Origin: Halopenitus persicus
Lineage (GTDB): Archaea > Halobacteriota > Halobacteria > Halobacteriales > Haloferacaceae
Assembly: GCF_002355635.1 (NCBI RefSeq)
Contig: NZ_AP017558.1
Span: forward strand, 1,178,001-1,242,000
DNA length: 64,000 bases
Reading direction: 5' to 3'
Shown: positions 33,915 to 42,253 of the stretch, piece after piece
How positions within the stretch are numbered: position 1 is the stretch's first letter
How the letters are laid out: every line of letters begins with the position of its first letter
Notes under the pieces: generated by a model
What the model was told of the DNA's origin: nothing
Database searches by the model: none
The model's input: the letters and a program-made list of their open reading frames with translations, nothing else
Program-made: the position numbers and the translations under genes

Positions 33915-34076
33915 GAGAAAGTTTATGCCATCGGATGGAAAACTGTTCGACCGGACGCCGAAGGGGCATATGGATAGGGGCGTATCGTGCCACTTCGGCC
34001 CACACTATTACCGTCCCCGAGCGGCGGCGCCGGCGAGCGCGACTGCCAGCGCCCGTCGATCGATGGGTCGGAGACC

Positions 34077-34157
34077 GCCGCGGATCGACCGAAGAACGCC
34101 GCGGATCGACCGAAGAACGCCGCGGATCGACCGAAGAACGCCGCGGATCGACCGGTG
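34077..34157. repeat. 21-bp tandem repeat, 3.8 copies
   Basis: Unit GCCGCGGATCGACCGAAGAAC, three exact copies and a partial, ending 6 bp before the mptE start. Such closeness means the promoter, if any, lies upstream of or within the repeat. Confidence 0.93.
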
Positions 34158-34163
34158 GACGGG

Positions 34164-34859
34164 ATGAACTTCCAGACGTGGGAGCCGGCCTACGAGGCGA
34201 TCCTGGCGGACTTCGGGTTCGACCGGGCCGCTGACGAGCGTGCGCGCGACGTCGCCGCGACGCTTGCGACACCGTTCCCGGACGACCGGCTCGACGTCCT
34301 CGCGGACGCGACCGTGGCGATCGCGGGGGCCGGCCCGTCGCTGACCGACGCCGACGCCCTCGAGGTGGCCGCCGACGCGGACGCGATCGTCGCCGCGTCA
34401 ACGGCGGTCGACGTCCTCGCCGAGGCGGGGATCGCAGTCGACGTGATGGTCACGGACCTCGACAAGAACCCCGAGACGGCAGAGCGGCTGAGCGAGGCGG
34501 GAACGACGGTCGCCGCGCACGCACACGGGGATAACGTTCCGGCGATCCGGGAGTGGTTCCCACGGTTTTCCCAGGAGCACGTCCTCGCGACCACGCAGGC
34601 CGCGCCGCGCGGCCCGGTGGTCAACGTCGGCGGGTTCACCGACGGCGATCGGGCGGCGTTCCTCGCGGACCACGCCGGTGCCGCGACGCTGCGCTTCGTC
34701 GGATGGGACTTCACGGATCCGACGGTGAGCGAAACGAAGGCGCGCAAGCTCGAATGGGCGGCCCGTCTATTGCACTGGCTCGAGCGGCGGCGCGGCGAGC
34801 GGTTCGGGATCCTGGACGACCGTCGGTCCGAGCTATCGCTGCCGTGGCTATCGACGTGA
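34164..34859 (+). CDS. mptE: 6-hydroxymethyl-7,8-dihydropterin pyrophosphokinase MptE (DUF115)
   Basis: A 231-residue enzyme that transfers diphosphate from ATP to hydroxymethyl-dihydropterin. Features of archaeal Mpt[20 protein letters not shown] at the start, [16 protein letters not shown] (about 50-65), [22 protein letters not shown] (about 95-105), HAHGDN, and a C-terminal [10 protein letters not shown] with KARKLEWA. Start ATG 34164 is clear; the longer open frame before it is the tandem repeat. It supplies the substrate of the DHPS-like enzyme upstream, giving a local pterin pathway. A 16-bp repeat follows its stop. Confidence 0.93.
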   Translation: MNFQTWEPAYEAILADFGFDRAADERARDVAATLATPFPDDRLDVLADATVAIAGAGPSLTDADALEVAADADAIVAASTAVDVLAEAGIAVDVMVTDLDKNPETAERLSEAGTTVAAHAHGDNVPAIREWFPRFSQEHVLATTQAAPRGPVVNVGGFTDGDRAAFLADHAGAATLRFVGWDFTDPTVSETKARKLEWAARLLHWLERRRGERFGILDDRRSELSLPWLST

Positions 34860-34864
34860 CGGAG

Positions 34865-34915
34865 CGATCGAGGAAGAGGTCGATCGAGGAAGAGGTCGAT
34901 CGAGGAGGGGCCGAT
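34865..34915. repeat. 16-bp tandem repeat, about three copies
   Basis: Unit GATCGAGGAAGAGGTC after the mptE stop; third copy diverged. Confidence 0.85.
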
Positions 34916-34974
34916 CGACGTGGCCAGCCCGAACGCGACTGTGATCCGGTCACGAGCGCGACGCGTAACGCACC

Positions 34975-34982
34975 ATTTATAA
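34975..34982 (+). promoter_or_regulatory. TATA box for the rpl21e-rpoF unit
   Basis: ATTTATAA about 30 bp before ATG 35012, as expected for a short leader transcript of a strongly expressed ribosomal gene. Confidence 0.55.
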
Positions 34983-35011
34983 CCGCGCCGGCGGTAGACG
35001 GGCTCACGACT

Positions 35012-35302
35012 ATGCCGAGTTCCAACGGGCCCAACAAAGCGACGCGAAACAAGCTCTCGAACACGCCGCGCGAGCGCGGAACGTCGCCGCCACAGCGAGC
35101 GATCCAGGAGTACGAGGAGGGCCAGAAGGTCCACCTCAAGATCGACCCGAGCGTTCGCGATGGCCGGTTCCACCCCCGATTCGACGGCCACACCGGGACG
35201 GTCACCGGCAAGCAGGGCTCGGCGTTCACCGTCGAGATCACCGACGGCGGCAAGGAGAAGACGCTCATCGTCTCGGCCGCCCACCTGCGCGCACAGAACT
35301 AG
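35012..35302 (+). CDS. rpl21e: 50S ribosomal protein L21e
   Basis: A 96-residue ribosomal protein with the archaeal/eukaryotic L21e pattern: an N-terminal basic [14 protein letters not shown] stretch, [20 protein letters not shown] (the two halves VHLKIDPSV and GRFHPRFDG are diagnostic), and [11 protein letters not shown]. It belongs to the 50S subunit. The rpoF gene follows after 10 bp. The order rpl21e, rpoF, DUF655, rsmA is shared by many archaea. Confidence 0.97.
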   Translation: MPSSNGPNKATRNKLSNTPRERGTSPPQRAIQEYEEGQKVHLKIDPSVRDGRFHPRFDGHTGTVTGKQGSAFTVEITDGGKEKTLIVSAAHLRAQN

Positions 35303-35312
35303 AGAGCGGCAT

Positions 35313-35669
35313 ATGACCATCTTCAAAGAGAAGCTCGAGGAGGAGACCATCACGACGGCGGAGGCCAAGGAGATCCTCGTCGACATCGAGGCCGAACGGG
35401 CCGACGACGAGGACCGTGAGCTGCGATACGAGCTCGCGCGGGCCATCGAGCACGTCAACCGCTTTGCGGTCCTCGAGGCCGAGGAATCACGCGAACTCGT
35501 CGAGGAACTCACCGCGCTCGAATACGTCGACGAACAGGCCGCGATCAAGATCGCCGACCTGCTGCCCGGGGACCGGACCGAGCTGCGTTCGGTGTTCGCC
35601 CAGGAGCGGTACTCGCTCGACGGCGACCAGCTCGACGAGATCCTGAACGTCGTCGCGAAGTACGCCTGA
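35313..35669 (+). CDS. rpoF: RNA polymerase subunit F (Rpb4)
   Basis: A 118-residue all-helical Rpb4 homologue, which with subunit E forms the stalk of archaeal RNA polymerase. Helix patterns ITTAEAKEILVDIEAERA, IEHVNRFAVLE and LEYVDEQAAIKIADLLPGD are characteristic; the last one ends in the proline-containing turn found in the family. Starts 10 bp after rpl21e, so co-transcribed. Confidence 0.95.
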   Translation: MTIFKEKLEEETITTAEAKEILVDIEAERADDEDRELRYELARAIEHVNRFAVLEAEESRELVEELTALEYVDEQAAIKIADLLPGDRTELRSVFAQERYSLDGDQLDEILNVVAKYA

Positions 35670-35737
35670 GGGCGCCGCGAGAGCGACATACCCTGCGGCC
35701 CGACTCGGCGATTACGGATCCGCGCGGTGGCGGGCGA

Positions 35738-35746
35738 TTTTTAAGT
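35738..35746 (+). promoter_or_regulatory. TATA-like box before the DUF655 gene
   Basis: ATTTTTAAG about 27 bp before ATG 35770; separates this gene from the rpl21e-rpoF transcript as a possible second start. Confidence 0.4.
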
Positions 35747-35769
35747 GTCACCTTCCCATAGGAAGGCGT

Positions 35770-36447
35770 ATGAACGAACCCCAGCGTTCGCGCGTGCTCC
35801 CGGACGGCGGGACCGAGACCGAGTCCGGAGACGACACGGGGCGCTCCGAGGACGGCGGATCGGCCGCCGCCGCGTCCGCGGACGCCGACGACGAGGACCG
35901 CGAGTTCGCGGTCGCGCTCGACGTGTTACCACAGGGCCGTCCCGGCGACGACCGACCCCAGTACCAGAAGTCGCCGATCGCGTACGCGCTGGGGGAAGCT
36001 GACTTCAGGCTGTTCGAACTCACGCTGGCCGACGACGCCGACCGGTCCGTCGGCGACCGCATCGCGATCGAGCCGCGGGCGGACGACGTCTCGCGGTACC
36101 GCGAGGTCAGCCACGACGATCTGACCCACAACGCCGCCGCGGAGATCGAGTACGCGGTCGAGCAGATCGTCGAGGAGGACGAGCGGCGGTTCGTCGACTT
36201 CTACAACGACGCCGAGCCGATCACGCTGCGACTCCACCGGCTCAACCTGCTGCCCGGGATCGGGAAGAAGCTGCGCAACAACGTCCTCGACGAGCGGAAG
36301 CGCGGTCCCTTCGAGAGCTTCGAGGACATCGCCGACCGGATCTCCGGACTCCACCGGCCCAAGGAGGTGCTGGTCGAGCGGATCATCGAGGAGATCCGCG
36401 AGGACGACCTCAAATACCGCGTGTTCGTCGACAGACGCGACGACTGA
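35770..36447 (+). CDS. DUF655 protein with helix-hairpin-helix, probable RNA-binding
   Basis: A 225-residue protein. After an acidic low-complexity 50 residues, the DUF655 core begins: REFAVALDVLPQG, a strand-rich OB-like section with VGDRIAIEPR, then a helix-hairpin-helix around LLPGIGKKLRNNVLDERKRG and a second HhH-like turn ISGLHRPKEVLVERI. HhH motifs bind nucleic acid backbone non-specifically. Linked in archaea to ribosome and rRNA maturation genes (rpl21e, rsmA), so a role there is likely but unproven. 115 bp precede rsmA, mostly a 16-bp repeat. Confidence 0.9.
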   Translation: MNEPQRSRVLPDGGTETESGDDTGRSEDGGSAAAASADADDEDREFAVALDVLPQGRPGDDRPQYQKSPIAYALGEADFRLFELTLADDADRSVGDRIAIEPRADDVSRYREVSHDDLTHNAAAEIEYAVEQIVEEDERRFVDFYNDAEPITLRLHRLNLLPGIGKKLRNNVLDERKRGPFESFEDIADRISGLHRPKEVLVERIIEEIREDDLKYRVFVDRRDD

Positions 36448-36461
36448 CGACGGATCGCCAC

Positions 36462-36520
36462 CGACGGCCGACCGGAGCCACGACCGACCGGAGCCACGAC
36501 CGACCGGAGGCCGTGACCGA
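36462..36520. repeat. 16-bp tandem repeat, about 3.5 copies
   Basis: Unit close to CGACCGACCGGAGCCA between DUF655 and rsmA. Confidence 0.85.
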
Positions 36521-36562
36521 CCGAAACGGGACGTTTACCGGGGCGCTCCGCCTAGCGGGCGT

Positions 36563-37441
36563 ATGACCGACTCGCCGAGCGACCCCGACCCGGGCGACCG
36601 TGACCCGGACGGCCTGATCCGCCGGGCCGGCCTTCGGGTCGACCCCGACCAGGACCAGCACTTCCTCGTCGACGACCGCGTCCTCGACCGGATCCCGACG
36701 TACCTTCCGGACGCGGCGGACCGAAGCCATCTCCTCGAGATCGGCGGCGGCGCGGGCGCGCTGACCGACCGCCTGCTCGCATCGCTGCCCGCGAACGGGC
36801 AGTTGACCGTGATCGAACGCAACGAGGGGTACGCGTCGTTCCTCGAGGCGGAGTTCGCGGACGCGGTCGCCGACGGCCGCCTTGCGGTCGTTGCGGGCGA
36901 TGCGCTCGACGTCGAGTTGCCGCCGTTCACCGCGTCCGTCTCGAACCTGCCGTACGGCGTCTCCTCGGAGATCGCCTTTCGACTGCTGCCGGCAAAGCGG
37001 CCGCTGGTGGCCACCTTTCAGGCGGAGTTCGCGGACCGGATGGTCGCCGAGCCGGGAACGAGCGAGTACGGGCGGCTGTCCGTCTCGGCGCAACACTACG
37101 CGGACGTCGAGATCGTCGAGCGGATCCCCCGGGAGGCCTTCGAACCGAAGCCGGCCGTGGAGAGCGCGGTCGTCCGCTGTACCCCACGGGACCCGGAGTA
37201 CGAGGTCGACGACGAGGCGTTCTTCTTGCGGTTCGTCAAGGCGCTGTTCACCCAGCGCCGGAAGACGGTCCGGAACGCCATCCGGAACACGGGCCACATC
37301 TCCGGGCTCGGAGCGCCGGAGGCGGTCGTCGAGGCGGTCGACGAGGACCTGCTCCGGAAACGCCCCGGGGACCTCGCGCCGTCCACCTTCGCGGAGATCG
37401 CGGCGGTCGCGGCCGAGCACGGGGATCCGACCGGGGAGTGA
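36563..37441 (+). CDS. rsmA: 16S rRNA dimethyladenosine transferase RsmA/KsgA
   Basis: A 292-residue SAM-dependent enzyme that dimethylates two adjacent adenines near the 3' end of 16S rRNA. Seen: the FLVDDRVLDRI stretch of the family (F-L-x-D), SAM motif LEIGGGAGALTDRL (about 58-71), acidic motif TVIERNEG, AGDALDVELP, and the catalytic NLPYGVSS at about 127-134. The C-terminal helical domain carries FTQRRKTVRNAIRN, the family's RKT signature. Completes the conserved rpl21e cluster. Confidence 0.96.
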   Translation: MTDSPSDPDPGDRDPDGLIRRAGLRVDPDQDQHFLVDDRVLDRIPTYLPDAADRSHLLEIGGGAGALTDRLLASLPANGQLTVIERNEGYASFLEAEFADAVADGRLAVVAGDALDVELPPFTASVSNLPYGVSSEIAFRLLPAKRPLVATFQAEFADRMVAEPGTSEYGRLSVSAQHYADVEIVERIPREAFEPKPAVESAVVRCTPRDPEYEVDDEAFFLRFVKALFTQRRKTVRNAIRNTGHISGLGAPEAVVEAVDEDLLRKRPGDLAPSTFAEIAAVAAEHGDPTGE

Positions 37442-37443
37442 TC

Positions 37444-37512
37444 ACGCATCGTTGGCGGAGAAACGCACGCACTGACGGGAAACGCACACCATTGGCGGAA
37501 AACGCACACGAA
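37444..37512. repeat. Imperfect tandem repeat, about 22 bp, three copies
   Basis: Unit close to ATTGGCGGAAAACGCACAC in the gap after rsmA; spacing slightly irregular. Confidence 0.6.
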
Positions 37513-37702
37513 CCGACGCGGGAACAACGCAGAAATCACGGCGATCGCGGCGATCGACCGGATCGAGTGTGAAGCTTCTTGAACCAGCACGCGCAACACG
37601 CCCGACAGTGAACGCAAGCGGAACGACGGTGCGGCCCGGGAGGACCACGCCGCCGACACGCCGACCGACGGGACCGCAGCTCCCCACGACGGAGCCGCCC
37701 CG

Positions 37703-38884
37703 ATGATCGGCGTCGAGGCCCTCCTGGTAACCGATACGCTCCTGCCCGGAAACGGGCAGGTCGCGCTCGGGCCGCTCGAGCGGGCGGTCGCGAGCGCCGG
37801 CGTCGCGGCGGTCGTGCTCGCTGTTCGATACCTCGTCCGACGCTATCGAAGCGGTCACGAGGGCGACCTCGGAACGACCAAACGACTTGCCCTCTCGAGC
37901 ATAATCGCCGCGTCGACGGCGGCGGGCGTGCTCACGGTCGTCGGGCTCTGGGGACTGGGCGACCAGCTGGTGGCCGCCTACGGCAACCTCGAACTCGCCG
38001 AGCAGGTCCCGAACATCGTGCTCGCGGTCATCGTGCTCGGCGGCGCGTACGCGATGACCGACTTTCTCGGACAGATCATCCGTGAGGTCGTCTCGACCGG
38101 AAAGACGATCTCGACCCACCAAAAGCAGATCATCTACCGGCTGACCCAGCTCGGGGTCTACTCGTTGGCAGGGTTGATCGTCATCGGCCTGTTCACCGAC
38201 AACCTCGGCAGCCTCCTCGTCGGTGCCGGCTTCCTCGGCATCGTCGTCGGGATGGCGGCGCGCCAGACGCTCGGGTCCGTTCTGGCCGGGATCGTGTTGA
38301 TGTTCTCGCGGCCCTTCGAGATCGGCGACTGGATCGAGTTCGAGGAGAACGAGGGGACGGTCACCGAGATCACCATCTTTCACACGCGGGTCCAGACGTT
38401 CGACGGCGAGTTCGTCACGATCCCGAACGACCGGATCGCGAACAACCCGATCATCGACCGGTCCCGCAAGGGACGGCTCCGGATCGAGATCGAGGTCGGG
38501 ATCGACTACGACGACGACCCGGACCACGCGGCGGACGTGGCACAGGAGGCGATGGCCGGCATCGACGACGTCCGGACGGCGCCGCGACCGAAGGTCGTCG
38601 CCAAACGGTTCGGCGACTCCTCGGTCGTTCTTGGGGCTCGCTTCTGGATCGACCAGCCCAGCGCCCGAAAGCGATGGCGCACGCAGACGACGGTCATCTC
38701 GGCGATCCACGAGGCCTTCCGCGAGGAGGGGATCACGATCCCGTTCCCGCAGCGCACTCACGGCGCGAGGTCCGAGGGGCTCTCGGTCACGGTCGGGTCG
38801 GGAAGCGACGCCACCGGCGCGAACGGCGAGGGTCGAAACGGCGAGGGTCGAAACGGCGACGCCGGGACGGGAGGCGGCGAGTGA
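37703..38884 (+). CDS. MscS-family mechanosensitive channel
   Basis: A 393-residue membrane protein. Helices at about 30-50, 68-95, 105-125 and 150-165 are followed by the pore helix region VGAGFLGIVVGMAARQTLGSVLAGI (given in parts: GFLGIVVGMAAR, QTLGSVLAGI), rich in Ala/Gly as in the MscS gating helix, then the beta domain start FSRPFEIGDWIEFEENEGTV-like (FEIGDWIEFEE) and VTIPNDRIANNPIIDRS (split IPNDRIANN, PIIDRS). These match MscS. It would release solutes on hypo-osmotic shock. The tail has the duplicated hexapeptide GEGRN, coded by an 18-bp repeat. Its stop overlaps the next gene's GTG start. Confidence 0.92.
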   Translation: MIGVEALLVTDTLLPGNGQVALGPLERAVASAGVAAVVLAVRYLVRRYRSGHEGDLGTTKRLALSSIIAASTAAGVLTVVGLWGLGDQLVAAYGNLELAEQVPNIVLAVIVLGGAYAMTDFLGQIIREVVSTGKTISTHQKQIIYRLTQLGVYSLAGLIVIGLFTDNLGSLLVGAGFLGIVVGMAARQTLGSVLAGIVLMFSRPFEIGDWIEFEENEGTVTEITIFHTRVQTFDGEFVTIPNDRIANNPIIDRSRKGRLRIEIEVGIDYDDDPDHAADVAQEAMAGIDDVRTAPRPKVVAKRFGDSSVVLGARFWIDQPSARKRWRTQTTVISAIHEAFREEGITIPFPQRTHGARSEGLSVTVGSGSDATGANGEGRNGEGRNGDAGTGGGE

Positions 38885-39462
38885 CCGACCTCGCCGAACG
38901 CCGCGGAACGGAAACGACCGTCTATCAGCCCGCCGAGGACTCCGGCCTGCTCGCGGAGGCAGCGATCGCCGAAGCGACCGGCCGCGTGCTGGAGGTCGGC
39001 ACCGGGTCGGGCTGGGTCGCCGAACGCATCGCCGAGGCCGACGCGACCGGCGACCTCGAGGTCGTCGCGAGCGACGTGAACCCGCACGCCTGCGAGCAGG
39101 CACGCGAGCGCGGCCTCGAGACGGTTCGCGCGAGCCTGCTCGATCCCTTCCGGGACGGGGTCTTCGACACCGTCGCGTTCAACCCGCCGTATCTGCCGAC
39201 GGACCCGGACAACGAATGGGACGACTGGATGGAGACGGCGCTGTCGGGCGGTCGGACCGGCCGCGAGCTGATCGAACCGTTCCTCGCGGACGTCGGCCGG
39301 GTGCTCACGCCGGGCGGGCGCGTCCTGCTGCTCGTGAGTTCGCTGACCGGCTACGAGGCGGTCATCGACCGCGTCGAGGCGGCCGGCTTCGCCCACGAGG
39401 TCGTCCGGGAGGAGTCGTATCCCTTCGAGACGCTCTCGATACTCCGCCTGACGCGACGGTGA
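38881..39462 (+). CDS. HemK/Mtq2-type N5-glutamine methyltransferase
   Basis: A 193-residue class I methyltransferase from GTG 38881, overlapping the MscS stop (GTGA). VYQPAEDSGLL at residues 15-25 and NPPYLPTDPDNEWDDW near 101 carry the HemK/Mtq2 NPPY motif, which binds the glutamine side chain; LEVGTGSGWVA is the SAM motif. Archaeal and eukaryotic Mtq2 enzymes methylate the GGQ glutamine of the translation release factor aRF1/eRF1, with a Trm112 partner. Its position after rsmA and DUF655 fits a translation role. Short, single-domain length is normal for Mtq2. Confidence 0.9.
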   Translation: MTDLAERRGTETTVYQPAEDSGLLAEAAIAEATGRVLEVGTGSGWVAERIAEADATGDLEVVASDVNPHACEQARERGLETVRASLLDPFRDGVFDTVAFNPPYLPTDPDNEWDDWMETALSGGRTGRELIEPFLADVGRVLTPGGRVLLLVSSLTGYEAVIDRVEAAGFAHEVVREESYPFETLSILRLTRR

Positions 39463-39572
39463 CGACCGCTTGCCGTGCCGGAACGACGAGCAACGTGGGT
39501 CTCGAGGCGACGGCCGGTCGCTGCTGGGGAGATCACGCGGACGGCCGAGCGGGTGATTACCATTGGGAATAA

Positions 39573-39588
39573 GTTCCATTAGAAAATA
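39573..39588 (+). promoter_or_regulatory. AT-rich promoter of the methionine synthase operon
   Basis: A run containing AAAATATTAAAC, 30-45 bp before ATG 39618, stands out in a GC-rich neighbourhood; fits a BRE/TATA pair. Confidence 0.45.
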
Positions 39589-39617
39589 TTAAACTGCGGC
39601 ATATCCAAGCGTCGGCG

Positions 39618-40616
39618 ATGACTGAACGTGTCGCGACCACGCCGGGGCTGTTTCCGCTCCCGGACTGGGCGAAAGAGACCCTCTCGGATCTGAAGGGTCA
39701 CCAGAAGGGTGACCTCTTGAGCGGCGACGAGGGGCCGGAGATCGTCTCGACGTACGCCGACGTCCGAACCGAACTGATCGACGACCAGCTCGAGGCCGGG
39801 CTGGACCGCGTCGTCGAGGGACAGCCGCGGTGGGACGACATGATCGCCCACCCGCTGACCGTCGCCGACGGCGTCGAGACCGGCGGAATCGTCCGCTATT
39901 ACGACAACAACAACTTCTACCGCGACCCGCGGGTCGTCTCGGAGCCGACCGCGAGCGGGGACGTCGCCGCGGAGCTGGAATCGGCGGCCGAACGCGTTCC
40001 GGACGACGTGGGGCTCCAGGCGGTCCTTCCGGGCCCGTACTCGCTGTCCGAGCTGGCCACGAACGAGACGGGCGCGGACGCCGAGGCGTTCCGCGAGACG
40101 ATCGCCGAGTTCCTGGCTGCGGAGGTCGAGAAGCTGGGCGCCCACGAGACGCTGTTCCTGCTCGAGCCGTCGCTCGTGGAGCAGCCGCCCGCCGACGGCG
40201 TGGACGCGCAGGCCAGCGCGGCGATCGACCGCGTCGCGTCGGCGACCGACGCCGACGTCGTGGTGCACACCTACTGGGGAGCGATCCCGGAGAAGCCGTA
40301 CGCCCACCTGCTGGACGCCGACATCGACGCGGTCGGGATCGACCTCGTCGCGGGCGACCGGGACGACTCGGTGTACAACGTCCAGGAGTACGGCGCGCCG
40401 GATTCGGTCGCGCTGGGCGTCGTCGACGGCCAGAACACGCTCGTCGAGGAGCCCGAGACGATCGCGGACCGCGTCGAGTGGTTCGAGGACCAGCTCCCGG
40501 TCGGCGACTTCGAGACGACCTACGTCACCTCGAACACCGAGCTGTTCTACCTGCCGGAGAACAAGTATCAAGCCAAGCTGAACGCCCTCGCCGCGGGCGT
40601 GGAGGTGCTTTCCTGA
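39618..40616 (+). CDS. MetE-like protein lacking the zinc ligands (methionine synthase, first subunit)
   Basis: A 332-residue TIM-barrel protein of the MetE/UROD superfamily. LFPLPDWAKETL opens it; RWDDMIAHPL and VLPGPYSLSELAT are core elements. Compared with the next protein, the zinc site is gone: HVCYGD becomes HTYWGA, and SPDCGLKLLP becomes TSNTELFYLP, so both cysteines are replaced. This recalls the N-terminal half of long bacterial MetE, a duplicated barrel that also lacks the zinc ligands. I infer that this is a split N-terminal partner that helps bind the folate or shape the site, and not an enzyme by itself. Its stop overlaps the next start (TGATG), so equal production is expected. 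Confidence 0.82.
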   Translation: MTERVATTPGLFPLPDWAKETLSDLKGHQKGDLLSGDEGPEIVSTYADVRTELIDDQLEAGLDRVVEGQPRWDDMIAHPLTVADGVETGGIVRYYDNNNFYRDPRVVSEPTASGDVAAELESAAERVPDDVGLQAVLPGPYSLSELATNETGADAEAFRETIAEFLAAEVEKLGAHETLFLLEPSLVEQPPADGVDAQASAAIDRVASATDADVVVHTYWGAIPEKPYAHLLDADIDAVGIDLVAGDRDDSVYNVQEYGAPDSVALGVVDGQNTLVEEPETIADRVEWFEDQLPVGDFETTYVTSNTELFYLPENKYQAKLNALAAGVEVLS

Positions 40617-41689
40617 TGGTTCGAGTCCCCGACGCCAACCGCGACCAGTTCCGCCCGGCATCGCACCCGAACGACCACTTCCTGTTGACGACCGTCGTCG
40701 GCTCGTACCCGAAGCCGAAGTGGCTCAACCGTGCCGACGACCTCGTCGAGGATCCCGACTCGAAGTTCGACGCCGACGACCTCGCCGAGGCCCACGACGA
40801 CGCATGCCGGCTCATCACCCACGAACACGAGCGGGCGGGCCTCGATACCGTGGTCGACGGCGAGATGCGCCGCAACGAGATGGTCGAGTTCTTCGCCCAC
40901 CGGATCCCTGGATACGAGTTCAACGGTCCGGTGAAGGTGTGGGGTCACAACTACTTCGACAAGCCGTCCGTCGTCGAGCCGGTCGAGTACGACGAACCCT
41001 GGCTCGTCGACGAGTTCGAGTTCACGAGCGACGTCGCCGAGCGGCCGGTCAAGGTGCCGATCACCGGACCCTACACGCTCGGGTTCTGGGCGTTCAACGA
41101 GGCCTACGAGACGACCGAGGACCTGGTGTACGACCTGGCCGACCTCGTCAACGAGGAGGTCGAGGCGCTGGTCGACGCCGGCGCGCAGTACATCCAGATC
41201 GACGAGCCGGCGCTCGCGACGACCCCGGAGGACCACGCCATCGTCCACGAGGCGCTCGATCGGATCACGGCCGGGATCGACGACGACGTTCGGATCGGCC
41301 TGCACGTCTGTTACGGGGACTACTCGCGGATCTACCCCGAGCTCAACGACTTCCCGATCGACGAGTTCGACGTCGAGCTGTGCAACGGCGACTACGAGCA
41401 GGTCGAGGTGTTCACCGACCCCGACTTCGAGCCGGACCTGGCGCTCGGCGTCGTCGACGCCCACACCGCCGAGGTGGAGTCGGTCGCGGAGATCAAACGG
41501 AACATCAAACAGGGGCTGCGGATCGTGCCGCCGGAGAAGCTCACGATCTCGCCCGACTGCGGGCTCAAGCTCCTGCCCCGTGAGATCGCCTACGGCAAGA
41601 CCGAGAACATGGTGACGGCCGCCCGCGAGGTCGAGGCCGAGCTCGACGCGGGCACGATCGACCTCGAGAACCCGCTCGCGGACGAGTAG
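40616..41689 (+). CDS. metE: Cobalamin-independent methionine synthase, zinc-bearing catalytic subunit
   Basis: A 357-residue MetE catalytic barrel that methylates homocysteine. TTVVGSYPKPKWL near residue 24 is the family opening; VDGEMRRNEMVEFF, YIQIDEPAL (about 195-203), HVCYGD with zinc His and Cys (near 223-225) and SPDCGLKLLP with the last zinc Cys (near 310) are all present. As a short core-MetE it lacks the long N-terminal barrel of bacterial MetE; that part appears to be the preceding gene. The methyl donor in haloarchaea is probably a folate. After its stop, 17 bases of its own 3' end are duplicated. Confidence 0.92.
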   Translation: MVRVPDANRDQFRPASHPNDHFLLTTVVGSYPKPKWLNRADDLVEDPDSKFDADDLAEAHDDACRLITHEHERAGLDTVVDGEMRRNEMVEFFAHRIPGYEFNGPVKVWGHNYFDKPSVVEPVEYDEPWLVDEFEFTSDVAERPVKVPITGPYTLGFWAFNEAYETTEDLVYDLADLVNEEVEALVDAGAQYIQIDEPALATTPEDHAIVHEALDRITAGIDDDVRIGLHVCYGDYSRIYPELNDFPIDEFDVELCNGDYEQVEVFTDPDFEPDLALGVVDAHTAEVESVAEIKRNIKQGLRIVPPEKLTISPDCGLKLLPREIAYGKTENMVTAAREVEAELDAGTIDLENPLADE

Positions 41690-41711
41690 ATCGGGAACCC
41701 GCTCGCGGACG
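41668..41711. repeat. Duplicated 17-bp end of metE
   Basis: GAACCCGCTCGCGGACG occurs at 41668-41684, inside the last codons of metE, and again at 41695-41711, 27 bp downstream and past the stop. It looks like the birth of a two-copy tandem repeat. Confidence 0.85.
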
Positions 41712-41764
41712 GGATGTCGAGGAGGCGCCGCAACCGCAAAGACCGTCCACGCCGTCGGGACGGT

Positions 41765-42214
41765 ATGGACCTCGACGAGACGGACCGCGCGATCCTTCGC
41801 GTTCTCCGTGCGGACGCCCGAACCCCCTTCTCGGAGATCGCCCGCCGGGTGAACGGAACGAGCGATTCGGTCCGCGACCGGGTGAGTCGAATGGAGGACG
41901 CGGGCGTAATCGAGGGGTACCACGCGGCCGTGAACGCCCCGGCGCTCGGCTACGACGTCGAGGCGCTCGTCAGCCTTGAGGTGACCCAGCGCAACGTCGA
42001 CGACGTTCTCGCGGCGCTCGCGACGATCGACGCGGTCCGCGACCGCCATCTCACGGCCGGGGAGTGGGACCTCGTGCTCCGGGTCGTCGTTGAGGACGTC
42101 GACGCGCTCCGGACGCTCGTCCACGACCGGATCCCCCGGATCGAGGACGTGGTTCGGTCGCGAACGACGCTCGTGTTGGACACGGAGACGGGCACGGGCG
42201 GCCTGCAGTCGTGA
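41765..42214 (+). CDS. Lrp/AsnC-family transcriptional regulator
   Basis: A 149-residue regulator from ATG 41765. The N-terminal helix-turn-helix reads MDLDETDRAILRVLRADART, then FSEIARRVNGTSDSVRDRV, and the C-terminal RAM domain has VEALVSLEVTQRNVDDVLAAL and HLTAGEWDLVLRVVVEDVD-type strands (each typical of ligand-binding Lrp proteins). It is 75 bp after metE on the same strand, so it may control methionine or another amino-acid pathway. The small ligand is unknown. Confidence 0.9.
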   Translation: MDLDETDRAILRVLRADARTPFSEIARRVNGTSDSVRDRVSRMEDAGVIEGYHAAVNAPALGYDVEALVSLEVTQRNVDDVLAALATIDAVRDRHLTAGEWDLVLRVVVEDVDALRTLVHDRIPRIEDVVRSRTTLVLDTETGTGGLQS

Positions 42215-42253
42215 CCGGAACGCTCAACCCGCCGCTCGTCCGCATGTGAGTCA

